From positions 1 to 23,267 of the forward strand of contig JBIILZ010000063.1 in the NCBI GenBank assembly GCA_044338255.1: a DNA stretch of 23,267 nucleotides. Reading direction: 5' to 3'. Source of the DNA: CAIUVD01 sp044338255 (GTDB lineage Bacteria > Planctomycetota > UBA11346). This document shows positions 7,841 through 15,029 of the stretch, piece after piece (position 1 is the stretch's first letter; the number at the start of each line of letters is the position of its first letter). Below the pieces are notes generated by a model, which saw only the letters and a list, made by a program, of their open reading frames with translations, ran no database searches and had not been told where the DNA came from. The position numbers and the translations under genes were made by a program.

Positions 7841-8707
7841 ATGGTTCGTCTGCTTCTCGCCGCTTCTGTCACCCTCGCCAGTTTGATCCAGCTTTCGGCA
7901 GCTGAATCCCTGGCGGCTGGTGGTTCGACGACCGTCAAACCGATCGTCGAACGCGCGGCTAAGGCGCTCAAAGCAGCGCAGCCAGACCTCGCGATCACCG
8001 TCGCCGGTGGCGGTAGTGGAGCCGCCGTCAAAGGCTTGCTCGACGGTAAGCTGCAGGTCGGTGCCCTTTCGCGCGACCTCAAGGAAGCCGAGAAGACATC
8101 GCTGCCTGACGTCGTCGTTACCCCGATCGCGCTCGATGGCTTGGCCATGGTGGTCAATCCTGCCACCGGTGTCTCGGCCCTGACCAAACAGCAGGTAATC
8201 GATCTCTATCTGGGCAAGGTGACGAACTGGAAGGCGATCGGCGGCGCTGACGTACCGGTGACCTTGATCACGGTGTCGGAAGCCAATGGCACCCACGACC
8301 TATTCCTCAGTTCTTTCAAGCTCAAGAACCAGGCCGCGACCGCGGGCGTGGTGCATGCGGTCGAAAAGACCGATGCCTTTGGCACCGCCATTGCCGAGGT
8401 CGCCAATACGATTCAGGAGGCCGTGCTGTCGGTGCAGAAGAACCCCGGCGCCATCGTTTCGCTGTCAATCGGCACGACCCACAACGCCATCAAGAAGGGC
8501 CTGAGCCTGAAGGTGGTTGATCTGGATGGAGTGACTCCGAACACCGACACCGTGCTGTCTGGCGCATATCCGTATCGTCGCTCGTTGATCCTGGCGACCA
8601 AAGGTGCACCGACTCCCGGCGCGAAGATCCTGCTCGATTGGCTGACCAGCACCGACGGGCAAAAACTGGTCGCAGAATTGGAATTCATTCCGCTCGTGGG
8701 CAAATAA
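7841..8707 (+). CDS. PstS-like periplasmic oxyanion-binding protein
   Basis: This 288-residue exported protein belongs to the PstS-type solute-binding superfamily. A signal peptide ends near LSAA (residues 18-21). The ligand-loop blocks GGSTTVKPI and GGGSGAAVKG follow, then the LTKQQVIDLYLGKVTNWKAIGG block. In PstS the next loop reads R-x-x-G-S-G-T; here it is SEANGTHD (146-153), so the phosphate-contacting Arg is absent and Ser is replaced by Asn. The ligand may therefore not be phosphate. The ATG at 7841 is chosen because a GGAG site lies 7 bases upstream and it gives a proper signal peptide; a longer in-frame start at 7775 lacks both. No pstCAB permease genes are near. The chemoreceptor gene begins 36 bases after its stop, which suggests a sensing rather than transport role. 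Confidence 0.85.
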   Translation: MVRLLLAASVTLASLIQLSAAESLAAGGSTTVKPIVERAAKALKAAQPDLAITVAGGGSGAAVKGLLDGKLQVGALSRDLKEAEKTSLPDVVVTPIALDGLAMVVNPATGVSALTKQQVIDLYLGKVTNWKAIGGADVPVTLITVSEANGTHDLFLSSFKLKNQAATAGVVHAVEKTDAFGTAIAEVANTIQEAVLSVQKNPGAIVSLSIGTTHNAIKKGLSLKVVDLDGVTPNTDTVLSGAYPYRRSLILATKGAPTPGAKILLDWLTSTDGQKLVAELEFIPLVGK

Positions 8708-8743
8708 GTCCCGGCTCCGATCACGAAACAAGCGGGATGCCAC

Positions 8744-10366
8744 ATGAGACTCACCACGGCCATCATCACGGGATTCGCCATTTCGCCGCTGCTTGCAGCG
8801 GCGCTTGTCGCGGGCGGTCTGAAGGGGGTTACCGTGTTGTCGCACAGCCATTCCCAAGCGGCCACCAGCGCGGCAACTGCCGCCGAAGTCTCTGGCTTTT
8901 CTCAAGACGGCGACCGCTTGTACCGGGTGTTGGCTGACACGGTTATTTCCCGTGATCTGGGCTTGGCCGATAAGCCGTGGAATGAACTCAAGGCGACGAT
9001 CAGTGGACATCTTGATCGCATCGATGCGCGGGTGAGTGATGCCACGGGAAAGGCCGAAGCTGCCAGCGAAAGCAAGGATTCTGTCGAAGACACGGACGGC
9101 AAGGCCATGGCCGTCGCTGCCCGAAAGAACTTCGATGAATTCGTCGCGATCTACGAGAAGGAGATCGTGATGATGGTGAAGATCGATGCCGAGGCCTCGG
9201 ATCTCCGTCCCATTGCGCAAAAACTCGCTGAGATCCGTGATGCGTTCATGGACAGCCTGAAGAAGATCGCCGAAGCTCATGCGCAAGAAAGCGCGGCTGA
9301 GGCGGCAGCGTATACGGCAAGCGAAGTGAAACTGATCCGCAGCGCTTGGATTGCTGCGGCATGCGTCATGGCCCTCAATCTGTTGCTGGCGTCGCTGATC
9401 GTGCGCAAGGCACGCTTCGAGCTGACGGTCAAGGTCGGCAAGGTTCTCAACGCCACCGCATCCGCCGAAGACGGCGACCTCACGGTGCAGACCGGACTTA
9501 CCGGTGCGGACGTGAGCGATCGGGTCGGGCAGGCGTTGGAGCGTTTCCTTGGCACCCTGCGCACCAATGTCAGTACGATTGCGAGTACGAGCTCACGAAT
9601 CGGGAAGACCTCGGCGGCCTTGGTGACCACCGGCGAGACGCTGGATACATCGGCATCGATCACAGCTCAACAATCGGCGGGGGCCGCGACCGCAGCGGCC
9701 CAGGTGTCAGAGAATTCGCAGACGGTCTCGGCCGCGCTCGAAGAGATGGGGGCGTCGATCGCGGAGATCTCACGCAGTGCGCAGGAAGCAGCAGGGGTTG
9801 CGCGCGAGGCCCTTAACTCCGCCAATCAGGCACTCAGCTTGGCCGAGAATCTCGATCAATCGAGCAATGAGATCGGCACCGTGACCAAGGCGATCGACAC
9901 GATTGCCCAGAAAACCAACCTGCTGGCCCTCAATGCCACCATCGAAGCGGCGAGCGCCGGTGAGGCCGGGCGAGGCTTCGCGGTGGTTGCCGGTGAAGTC
10001 AAGGATTTGGCCAGGCAGACCCAAAAAGCCACCGCCGACATTGATCGATCAATCCAGACGTTACGCGCTGACAGCCGCAAAGTCGCGGAGGTGATCCGCG
10101 TCATCACCAAGGTGTCGCAGCAAATTGAAACCCTACAGGGATCGATCGCCGCCGCGGTAGAACAGCAGAACGCGACTACTCAGGATGCGACGCGCAGCAT
10201 GAATGAGGTCTCCCGTGGTTTCAGCGAGATCACCGTCTCGATCACCGCCGTCGCGGACGCGGCAAAGAACACCTCCGCGAGCGTCGTTGCCGTCCGGGCC
10301 GCGGCCAGCGACATGAATTTGGCGGCAAGTGAATTGCAGTCGTCGATCGGCACCTATCGCATCTGA
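8744..10366 (+). CDS. methyl-accepting chemotaxis protein
   Basis: The 540-residue transmembrane chemoreceptor has a first membrane helix (about 5-28) and a helical extracytoplasmic domain (about 30-200) of 4-helix-bundle character with no motif I can name. A second helix (about 201-222, W202) is followed by HAMP and a long signalling coiled coil. The hairpin tip that binds CheA/CheW is the TNLLALNATIEAASAGEAG region (about 391-409), then GRGFAVVAGEVKDLARQT. No C-terminal CheR/CheB tether pentapeptide is present. It lies 36 bp downstream of the PstS-like gene and is probably co-transcribed, so the binding protein may present ligand to this receptor. That link is inferred from position only. 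Confidence 0.93.
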   Translation: MRLTTAIITGFAISPLLAAALVAGGLKGVTVLSHSHSQAATSAATAAEVSGFSQDGDRLYRVLADTVISRDLGLADKPWNELKATISGHLDRIDARVSDATGKAEAASESKDSVEDTDGKAMAVAARKNFDEFVAIYEKEIVMMVKIDAEASDLRPIAQKLAEIRDAFMDSLKKIAEAHAQESAAEAAAYTASEVKLIRSAWIAAACVMALNLLLASLIVRKARFELTVKVGKVLNATASAEDGDLTVQTGLTGADVSDRVGQALERFLGTLRTNVSTIASTSSRIGKTSAALVTTGETLDTSASITAQQSAGAATAAAQVSENSQTVSAALEEMGASIAEISRSAQEAAGVAREALNSANQALSLAENLDQSSNEIGTVTKAIDTIAQKTNLLALNATIEAASAGEAGRGFAVVAGEVKDLARQTQKATADIDRSIQTLRADSRKVAEVIRVITKVSQQIETLQGSIAAAVEQQNATTQDATRSMNEVSRGFSEITVSITAVADAAKNTSASVVAVRAAASDMNLAASELQSSIGTYRI

Positions 10367-10445
10367 TCTCGCAGAACGGGTCAATCCGGTTGAAGCGAGA
10401 TCAGCCGTACTCGCGTGGTGATCCATCATCGACGAGCACGGATCC

Positions 10446-10720
10446 AACCCGAACCACGTCGGGGTGGCGCTGAAATTCGCTCAGCTGAAAATGGCGTCAC
10501 CGGTCGTGTTAGCCAAGGGCTACGACGAAATCGCGCAGCGCATCAAATAGATCGCTACTGAACACGCCATCCCGATGGTCGAGAACATCGCTTTGGCGAG
10601 GGCCTTGGCGAAAGAGGTTGCAGACGGAAAAGCCGTGCCGCCGGCGTGGCATCAGGGCGTGGCTGAGGTGTTGAGCTATGTCTACAAGTTGAAGCGGGGG
10701 CGGTAGGCGTGATGACGACA
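10446..10720 (+). pseudogene. degenerate duplicate of the flhB 3' end
   Basis: Codons 10446-10706 align without gaps to flhB 7355-7615. By hand I count about 40 differences in 261 bases (roughly 85 % identity). The cleavage motif reads NPNH instead of NPTH, and the 35th codon is a TAG stop (10548-10550). The frame is closed upstream by a TGA at 10419-10421 with no start between. Homology extends a few bases past the stop (GTGATGACGAC shared), so it is a DNA-level duplication. The copy begins at the FlhB self-cleavage site, so it matches the FlhB C-terminal cleavage product. It lies 79 bp after the chemoreceptor stop. Many changes are silent, so the copy may have been under selection before it broke, or came from a diverged flhB. 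Confidence 0.9.
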
Positions 10721-10974
10721 CGAAGCGGTCAACGCAACTGCCTCCAGCCATGGCGTACGTAAAACTGCTATCTATGCACTTCGCAGACAAGCTATCTGCA
10801 ATCCGCATGAACAAGCTATTTATAAGCCGATCATGAGGCTACCCTGCATATGGCATTAAGGACATTGCAACATCTTGCATTTTGTGCATTCGCTTATCTG
10901 GACGGAGATGACCCAAAATCTCTAAGTACCGCTCCATTCCGGTAGACAGACATGGAAAATCGCAAGTCGATGAA
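10721..10974. other. AT-richer intergenic stretch upstream of the small membrane gene
   Basis: No protein-coding signal stands out. The stretch contains GCTATCT/GCTATTT direct repeats between about 10768 and 10822. It also has a palindrome TGCAA-N4-TTGCA (10866-10879) overlapping TGCA-N5-TGCA (10876-10888). The palindrome lies about 125 bp before the predicted transcription start of the 52-residue gene, a normal distance for a sigma-54 activator site. That role is a guess. Confidence 0.35.
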
Positions 10975-10991
10975 TTGGCACAGATCTGGCA
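10975..10991 (+). promoter_or_regulatory. sigma-54 (-24/-12) type promoter
   Basis: The 17-base element reads TTGGCACAGATCTGGCA. Against the RpoN consensus YTGGCACGRNNNTTGCW only two of the fixed positions differ, and the invariant GG and GC are present at correct spacing. The predicted transcript would begin near 11002, leaving a leader of about 10 bases that still holds the GGAG site of the small membrane gene. Such promoters need an enhancer-binding activator. Confidence 0.6.
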
Positions 10992-11011
10992 TAGGTCACT
11001 CGGAGTAATTC

Positions 11012-11170
11012 ATGAACATACTATTTCTACTGCTGGTTCTGCTTGTCTTGTTCGGAGGCGGCGGCTTCTATTGGGGCGGCCCTTATGTAGGCGGTGGAGG
11101 CATTGGTCTCATCCTGGTCGTCCTGCTCGTTGTTTACCTGATGGGCGGATTGAGCGGAAAAAGATTATAG
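11012..11170 (+). CDS. 52-residue DUF3309-like small membrane protein
   Basis: This short gene has a CGGAG ribosome binding site 6 bases before the ATG. It encodes 52 residues in a helix-turn-helix membrane layout: a Leu/Val-rich helix (about 3-14), a Gly/aromatic turn with GGGGFYWGGPYVGGGG (15-30), and a second hydrophobic helix (31-46) ending in GKRL. The layout resembles the DUF3309 group of small hydrophobic proteins, whose function is unknown. The composition, near-ideal start site and promoter just upstream support it as a real gene. It would be missed by length cut-offs. It stands alone, with no co-directional neighbour. Confidence 0.75.
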   Translation: MNILFLLLVLLVLFGGGGFYWGGPYVGGGGIGLILVVLLVVYLMGGLSGKRL

Positions 11171-11480
11171 AGGATGGGCTTGTTAACGACCTCACTGACT
11201 TGCTTTTCTGCGCATCTGGCTGGCGATTGGAGTCAACCACTCCTTCGCAGGCGATCCAAAATATCGCAGACGCATATTCAGTGAGAAACACCTCGTCAAC
11301 AGGCCCTGTGCGCGGATGGCATGACTGCTTCGCCAATCCGCGCCAGTGAGTCTCGCGGCCCTCGGCGCGTTTGGCAGGCATCTCGGTGGTGCGCCACTCG
11401 GCCCGGTGATCTCCGGAGCTATCAGCGCGGTTTGATAAAGTTGGAATCGGCTGTCTCGCCTGGTACGAGCCGTTCAGGCA
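11171..11480. other. 310-bp intergenic stretch, no feature recognised
   Basis: This lies between the small membrane gene (plus) and the 3' end of the heme-type chemoreceptor (minus). A minus-strand open frame (11381-11109) runs antisense through the small gene and has no recognisable domain. No convincing hairpin with a T-run was seen for either converging gene. Confidence 0.4.
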
Positions 11481-13061
11481 TCAGCGTGGTCCTGCGCCGG
11501 GCACTGGCAATTCCTGCCGGCGTTGTGGTTGGTCTGCCATGATCATCGACCGCAATTCACCCACGAGCTGGGAGAGGCATTGCGCCTGGGCGCTCAGCTC
11601 CTCGCCGACGGCGCCATTCTCCTCTGAATTGGCGGCATTGGCCTGGGTGGTCGTATCCATCTGCCGGACCGCCTTGACCACCTGCTCGATACCGATGCTG
11701 ATTTCCTTAGTGCTGGCGGCAATTTCCCCCACCAGGCTGTTGACTTTTTTGCTCGCTCCGGTCATTTCACCCACCACCGAGGTCACGTGGCTCGACAGGG
11801 ACACGCCGGATTCGGCGCTTTTCACTGATTTTTCGATGAGGTCCGCCGTGCTGCGCGCGGCCTGACCGGCCCGTTGCGCGAGGTTGCGGACTTCTTCGGC
11901 GACCACCGCAAAACCCTTGCCCGCATCCCCAGCCCGGGCGGCCTCAACGGCCGCATTCAGCGCCAGCAGATTGGTCTGGAAGGCGATTTCATCGATGGTC
12001 TTGATGATCTTCGCCGTCTGGTCGGCATTGGCTTTGATTTCAGCGATGGCCAGGGCCAGGTCCGCCGTCGCCTGGGCCCCGCGTTCACCGTGTTCCTCGG
12101 CTTGCGTGGCCAGTGCGCTCGCGGAATTGGTGTTCTGGGCCGTCGCACGGACCAAGCTGCTCATCTCCTCCATGCTGGCACTGGTTTCTTCCAGGCTGGC
12201 GGCGGTGCGGGTGCTTCCTTCGGCCAGGGCCTGACTGCTTTTGGCGACTTGGCCGCTGGCATCTGCCGTCTGTTCGGCGCTGGCGTTCAAGTCATCGACC
12301 AAGCGGGACAGCGGTTTGACGATCAGGCGGCTGTTGAGGAACCAGAATCCGATCAAGACAAAGATCAGGACCAGCACGCCGAAGAAGCCGAGCTTCTTCG
12401 TCGCCTGGTAGACTTCCGTGTAATCCATGGGCTGAGTCAGGACGAAGGCGCCCTTGATGTCGCCGACCTTCATGTTTTCCATCGGCAGGCCAAGGATGTC
12501 CTTGCCATTCTTGGTCACACTATTGGCCGGATCACCATGACAGGTCAGGCAGCTGGCAGTGAGTTTCACCGGCCGAGCGAGAATGACCAACCCATCCTTT
12601 TGAGTGAACCATTCCTCCTGACCCTTGGCAAAAGCATCAAACGCGTCCTGGTAATCCTTGCCGTCATTGTTCTTCGGATTGCGCGCCTGCAGATTAGGCC
12701 GCGAAGGCGTATGAAACGCGAAGTTATTCTGCTTGGCGACGCTTTGCACCGATTCCCAAGCGGCGACCACCGGGATGGTTTTGTAGAGGGCCGTCGACTC
12801 GTAGACGTCCTTGAGCTCCTGGCCTGGATGCTGGGCCTTGGCCTGAGCGACTAAGCCGGCGACGTCGAAAGCCTTATTTTGGTGCAACCCATCGATGTTA
12901 TTGCGGACATTTTCCGCCCCGACGATGGCCGATGACATCAGGGATCGTATTTTCTCCAGATGTTCGGCCTGGAGGATGAAGAAGATGACGACGATGGCAG
13001 CAATAGTCGCTGCAGCCACCGCAGCAGCACCCGCGCACATGACTTTAGCACCGATTTTCAT
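11481..13061 (-). CDS. methyl-accepting chemotaxis protein with CxxCH (DUF3365/Tll0287-like) heme-type sensor domain
   Basis: The 526-residue chemoreceptor has membrane helix 1 at about 10-31, an extracytoplasmic domain at about 32-220, helix 2 at about 224-242, HAMP at about 243-295 and a signalling coiled coil. The sensor domain resembles the DUF3365/Tll0287-like family and carries C171-L-T-C174-H175, a c-type heme attachment motif. The family often senses redox state or gases such as O2 or NO. The signalling tip is FQTNLLALNAAVEAARAGDAG then KGFAVVAEEVRNLAQR. The C-terminus is Pro/Arg-rich with no CheR/CheB tether pentapeptide. The ATG at 13061 gives a good N-terminal helix; the ribosome binding site is weak. 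Heme attachment requires the protein to be exported and the cytochrome c maturation system to exist elsewhere. Confidence 0.9.
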   Translation of the reverse strand: MKIGAKVMCAGAAAVAAATIAAIVVIFFILQAEHLEKIRSLMSSAIVGAENVRNNIDGLHQNKAFDVAGLVAQAKAQHPGQELKDVYESTALYKTIPVVAAWESVQSVAKQNNFAFHTPSRPNLQARNPKNNDGKDYQDAFDAFAKGQEEWFTQKDGLVILARPVKLTASCLTCHGDPANSVTKNGKDILGLPMENMKVGDIKGAFVLTQPMDYTEVYQATKKLGFFGVLVLIFVLIGFWFLNSRLIVKPLSRLVDDLNASAEQTADASGQVAKSSQALAEGSTRTAASLEETSASMEEMSSLVRATAQNTNSASALATQAEEHGERGAQATADLALAIAEIKANADQTAKIIKTIDEIAFQTNLLALNAAVEAARAGDAGKGFAVVAEEVRNLAQRAGQAARSTADLIEKSVKSAESGVSLSSHVTSVVGEMTGASKKVNSLVGEIAASTKEISIGIEQVVKAVRQMDTTTQANAANSEENGAVGEELSAQAQCLSQLVGELRSMIMADQPQRRQELPVPGAGPR

Positions 13062-13109
13062 GGTCTTTATTCCGCCGTAGTTTGTTCAGCGGAATGAGAT
13101 CCGCCTAGT

Positions 13110-13139
13110 TTTAATGACTCAGGATTCTAACCCTGTCAA
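13110..13139 (-). promoter_or_regulatory. candidate promoter for the heme-type chemoreceptor
   Basis: On the minus strand TTGACA (13139-13134) is followed after 18 bp by ATTAAA (13115-13110), about 50 bp before the ATG at 13061. A weaker sigma-28-like reading (TAAA, 16 bases, TCCGCTGA) overlaps it and would suit a chemotaxis gene. A GCGGA/TCCGC hairpin (13089-13104) lies in the leader. Confidence 0.4.
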
Positions 13140-13200
13140 CCCCGAGGTCGGATTTCAAAGCTGCAAGATGTGGTAAGGCACCTTTGACCGGCACCTTTGA

Positions 13201-13423
13201 CGACCAGAGACCAGGACCAGAGACCAGGGAACAGGGACCAGGGGCCAGGGGCCAGGGACCAGGGACCAGGGACCAGAGACCAGAGACCAGGGACCAGGGA
13301 CCAGAGACCAGAGACCAGCGACCAGGGACCAGGGAACAGGGAACAGGGAACAGGGAACAGGGGCCAGAGACCAGAGACCAGAGACCAGCGACCAGGGGCC
13401 AGGGACCAGGGACCAGAGACCAG
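13201..13423. repeat. 32-unit heptamer tandem array (RGACCAG type)
   Basis: Thirty-one 7-bp units and one 6-bp unit run without interruption. The last three bases are always CAG. The first four vary among GGAC, AGAC, GGAA, GGGC and CGAC. Runs of identical variants (four GGAACAG in a row, three AGACCAG in a row) and repeated higher-order blocks point to growth by slippage and block duplication. It lies between the chemoreceptor promoter and the acyltransferase start, in an otherwise non-coding gap. It is stop-free in all frames on both strands, so it generates long meaningless open frames. Confidence 0.97.
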
Positions 13424-13546
13424 CCATCGCCTGCACATGGGGTCACTGATCGCCGGCAACTCCAGCGTAAGCGTCCGCTACCCACTGAGTGTGTGGCCTT
13501 GCACCCGGTTGTAAGGTGCCAAGCATGCTCGCCGCGAAGGAGTCAC

Positions 13547-14242
13547 ATGCGTTGGAAGGGTGCCCCGCAGCTGGTTGACCGTCTCGCCTGGGCTTTGACC
13601 AGTACGTGGACGTACCACATCTTTGGCTCAGACCACGTTCGCGCCGCCTGCCGGGCGAGTGCCACCGGCCACGTGATGTTCGTCTTATGGCATCAGGATC
13701 TACTCCAGCTCACCGGCTGTATTCGGGGCGGCGGCATGCACTTGGCCGCCCTGGTATCGCGTAGCGGCGACGGCGCGCTGATCGCCGTGCACCTCGAACG
13801 CCGGGGTGTGCGCACCATTCGCGGCTCCTCGCATCGCGGTGCCGCCGCCGCCGCCAAGGAACTCTTGGTTGCCGCCCAGGACGGCTTCCACCCCGCGATC
13901 GCCATCGACGGGCCGAAAGGCCCAGCCCGCCAGACGCGCGCCGGGCCACTCGAGATCGCTCGCCTCGCCGGAATGCCCATCGTCCCCCTGGCGGCGCGCG
14001 CGACCCATGACATCCGCCTGCCGACCTGGGATCGCTTGCGCATCCCCCTGCCCCGCGCCCACGTCGCGATGCTCATGGGCGAGCCAATTTATCCGCCCAC
14101 CAGTGCACCCGCAGCACCCGTGCTCGAACAGCGCCGGAGGCAGCTCGCCATCACCCTTAATGAGCTAGCGGCGCGCGCCGCCGATCATGCCGGCCAACGC
14201 GACCGCTTTCCGGCGCCGCGATACCTCGACTGGCTTACGTAG
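13547..14242 (+). CDS. DUF374 lysophospholipid acyltransferase-like protein
   Basis: The 231-residue protein matches the DUF374 acyltransferase family, related to the LpxL/lysophospholipid acyltransferase folds acting at the inner membrane. Visible blocks are LWHQDLL (the His/Asp catalytic pair region), LVSRSGDGALI, a GVRTIRGSSHRGA stretch, AIAIDGPKGPARQ and GMPIVPLAARA. The ATG at 13547 is chosen because an AAGGAG site lies 5-6 bases upstream and the family N-terminus begins about there. The same frame is open back to 13184, but that extension is made entirely of the heptamer array and is rejected. The acyl donor and acceptor are unknown. The stop lies 17 bp before the -35 box of the tetR promoter. 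Confidence 0.85.
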   Translation: MRWKGAPQLVDRLAWALTSTWTYHIFGSDHVRAACRASATGHVMFVLWHQDLLQLTGCIRGGGMHLAALVSRSGDGALIAVHLERRGVRTIRGSSHRGAAAAAKELLVAAQDGFHPAIAIDGPKGPARQTRAGPLEIARLAGMPIVPLAARATHDIRLPTWDRLRIPLPRAHVAMLMGEPIYPPTSAPAAPVLEQRRRQLAITLNELAARAADHAGQRDRFPAPRYLDWLT

Positions 14243-14259
14243 ATAAATAGTCGCAACGC

Positions 14260-14302
14260 TTGACACATTTCGTGATTGTCAGCCTACCTATCACTAGGTA
14301 GG
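14260..14302 (+). promoter_or_regulatory. promoter with TetR-type palindromic operator
   Basis: A perfect -35 box TTGACA lies at 14260-14265. The perfect inverted repeat CCTACCTA-N4-TAGGTAGG (14283-14302) begins 17 bp later, where the -10 region should be, and ends 9 bp before the tetR ATG at 14312. A well-matched -10 is not evident, as the palindrome dominates. The size and position are typical of an autorepressing TetR regulator controlling its own efflux operon. Confidence 0.75.
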
Positions 14303-14311
14303 TACTCTCCC

Positions 14312-15010
14312 ATGCTCGAAACCACCCCCAGGCGTGCAGCCAGCCAGCGCCTGGCGGCGAGCAGCCTTTCAGGAGGCAGCCTTTTAGCAGGCAGCCTTTC
14401 AGCAGGCAGCCTTCCAGCGAGCAGCCATCCGGCAGGCAGCGGCAGTGCCACCCGTGAAGCCTTGCTCGAAGCCGCTGCCGCGCGCCTGCAAGCGGTGGGC
14501 TGGGCCTCGTTCAGCTTCCGCGACTTGGCCGAGCAAGTCGGCATCCGCGCGCCCAGCATTCACTATCATTTTCCAACCAAGTCCGACCTCGGCGTGGCCT
14601 TGGTGGTGTGGATGCGCGAACGGCGCGCGGCATGCGAGCATGAATTGATCGCCGCCTATCCCAATCCTCGCGAGCGCCTGATCGCCCTCGGCGAGATGAT
14701 CGGTGAACGCACCTGCTCGACCGGCACCGGCCAGTCTTGCCCGATCTACGCTCTGCAAGCCGAGTACGCCATCCTGCCCCCGCCCATGCAGCAGGCCGTG
14801 GTCGGGTGGATCGATGACTGCCTCAGCGGTTTGAGCCACTGGCTCGACGATGGCCGCCGTTCCGGAGTCTTCGCCTTTCCCGGCGAAGTCCGAGAGCAGG
14901 CGCTGGTGGTGTGGTCGGTGCTGCAGCAAGGCACCCAGCTCCACCGCACTCATCCGCATACCGATTACGTTGGCCTCGTGCGCCAGCTGGTCGCGACGAT
15001 TTCTTCATAA
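14312..15010 (+). CDS. TetR/AcrR-family transcriptional regulator
   Basis: The 232-residue regulator has the TetR DNA-binding domain at about residues 46-95: TREALLEAAAARL, then the helix-turn-helix FSFRDLAEQVGIRAPSIHYHF followed by TKSDLG. The C-terminal domain should bind a small ligand and release the operator. An unusual N-terminal extension of about 45 residues precedes the domain, largely made of five in-frame 15-bp repeats. The ATG at 14312 is preferred to an upstream TTG at 14276, because the TTG would place coding sequence over the operator. The adaptor gene follows after 19 bp and the RND gene 2 bp after that, so this is the local repressor of the pump. Confidence 0.9.
   Translation: MLETTPRRAASQRLAASSLSGGSLLAGSLSAGSLPASSHPAGSGSATREALLEAAAARLQAVGWASFSFRDLAEQVGIRAPSIHYHFPTKSDLGVALVVWMRERRAACEHELIAAYPNPRERLIALGEMIGERTCSTGTGQSCPIYALQAEYAILPPPMQQAVVGWIDDCLSGLSHWLDDGRRSGVFAFPGEVREQALVVWSVLQQGTQLHRTHPHTDYVGLVRQLVATISS
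14361..14435 (+). repeat. five 15-bp in-frame tandem repeats in the tetR N-terminus
   Basis: Units of the GCAGCCTTTCAGCAG type repeat five times (14361, 14376, 14391, 14406, 14421), with a partial sixth. They encode a five-residue Ser-Leu-x-Ala/Gly-Gly/Ser series upstream of the helix-turn-helix domain. Changes in number would not shift the frame. Confidence 0.92.
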
Positions 15011-15029
15011 ACTCCGCGAGACTCCTCCC

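Noticed and set aside
8744..10366. Loss of function of the first chemoreceptor because EAASAGEAG replaces the EAARAGE motif
   Set aside because: The EAASAGEAG variant is common in functional receptors of other length classes.
11109..11381. Minus-strand 90-residue open frame
   Set aside because: It is antisense to the well-supported small membrane gene and has no recognisable domain or ribosome binding site.
13201..13423. CRISPR array
   Set aside because: The units are 7 bp and contiguous, with no unique spacers and no cas genes nearby.
13111..13485. Minus-strand proteins of Leu-Val-Pro-Gly-Pro-Trp-Ser repeats
   Set aside because: All three minus frames give similar repeats because the 7-bp array has no stops. 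There is no ribosome binding site or domain.
13184..13546. N-terminal extension of the acyltransferase through the heptamer array
   Set aside because: The frame is open only because the repeat lacks stops. The ATG at 13547 has a good ribosome binding site and fits the family's start.
14850..15029. Longer adaptor protein starting inside tetR
   Set aside because: The lipoprotein signal peptide starts at 15030. The upstream part is only the tetR sequence in another frame.
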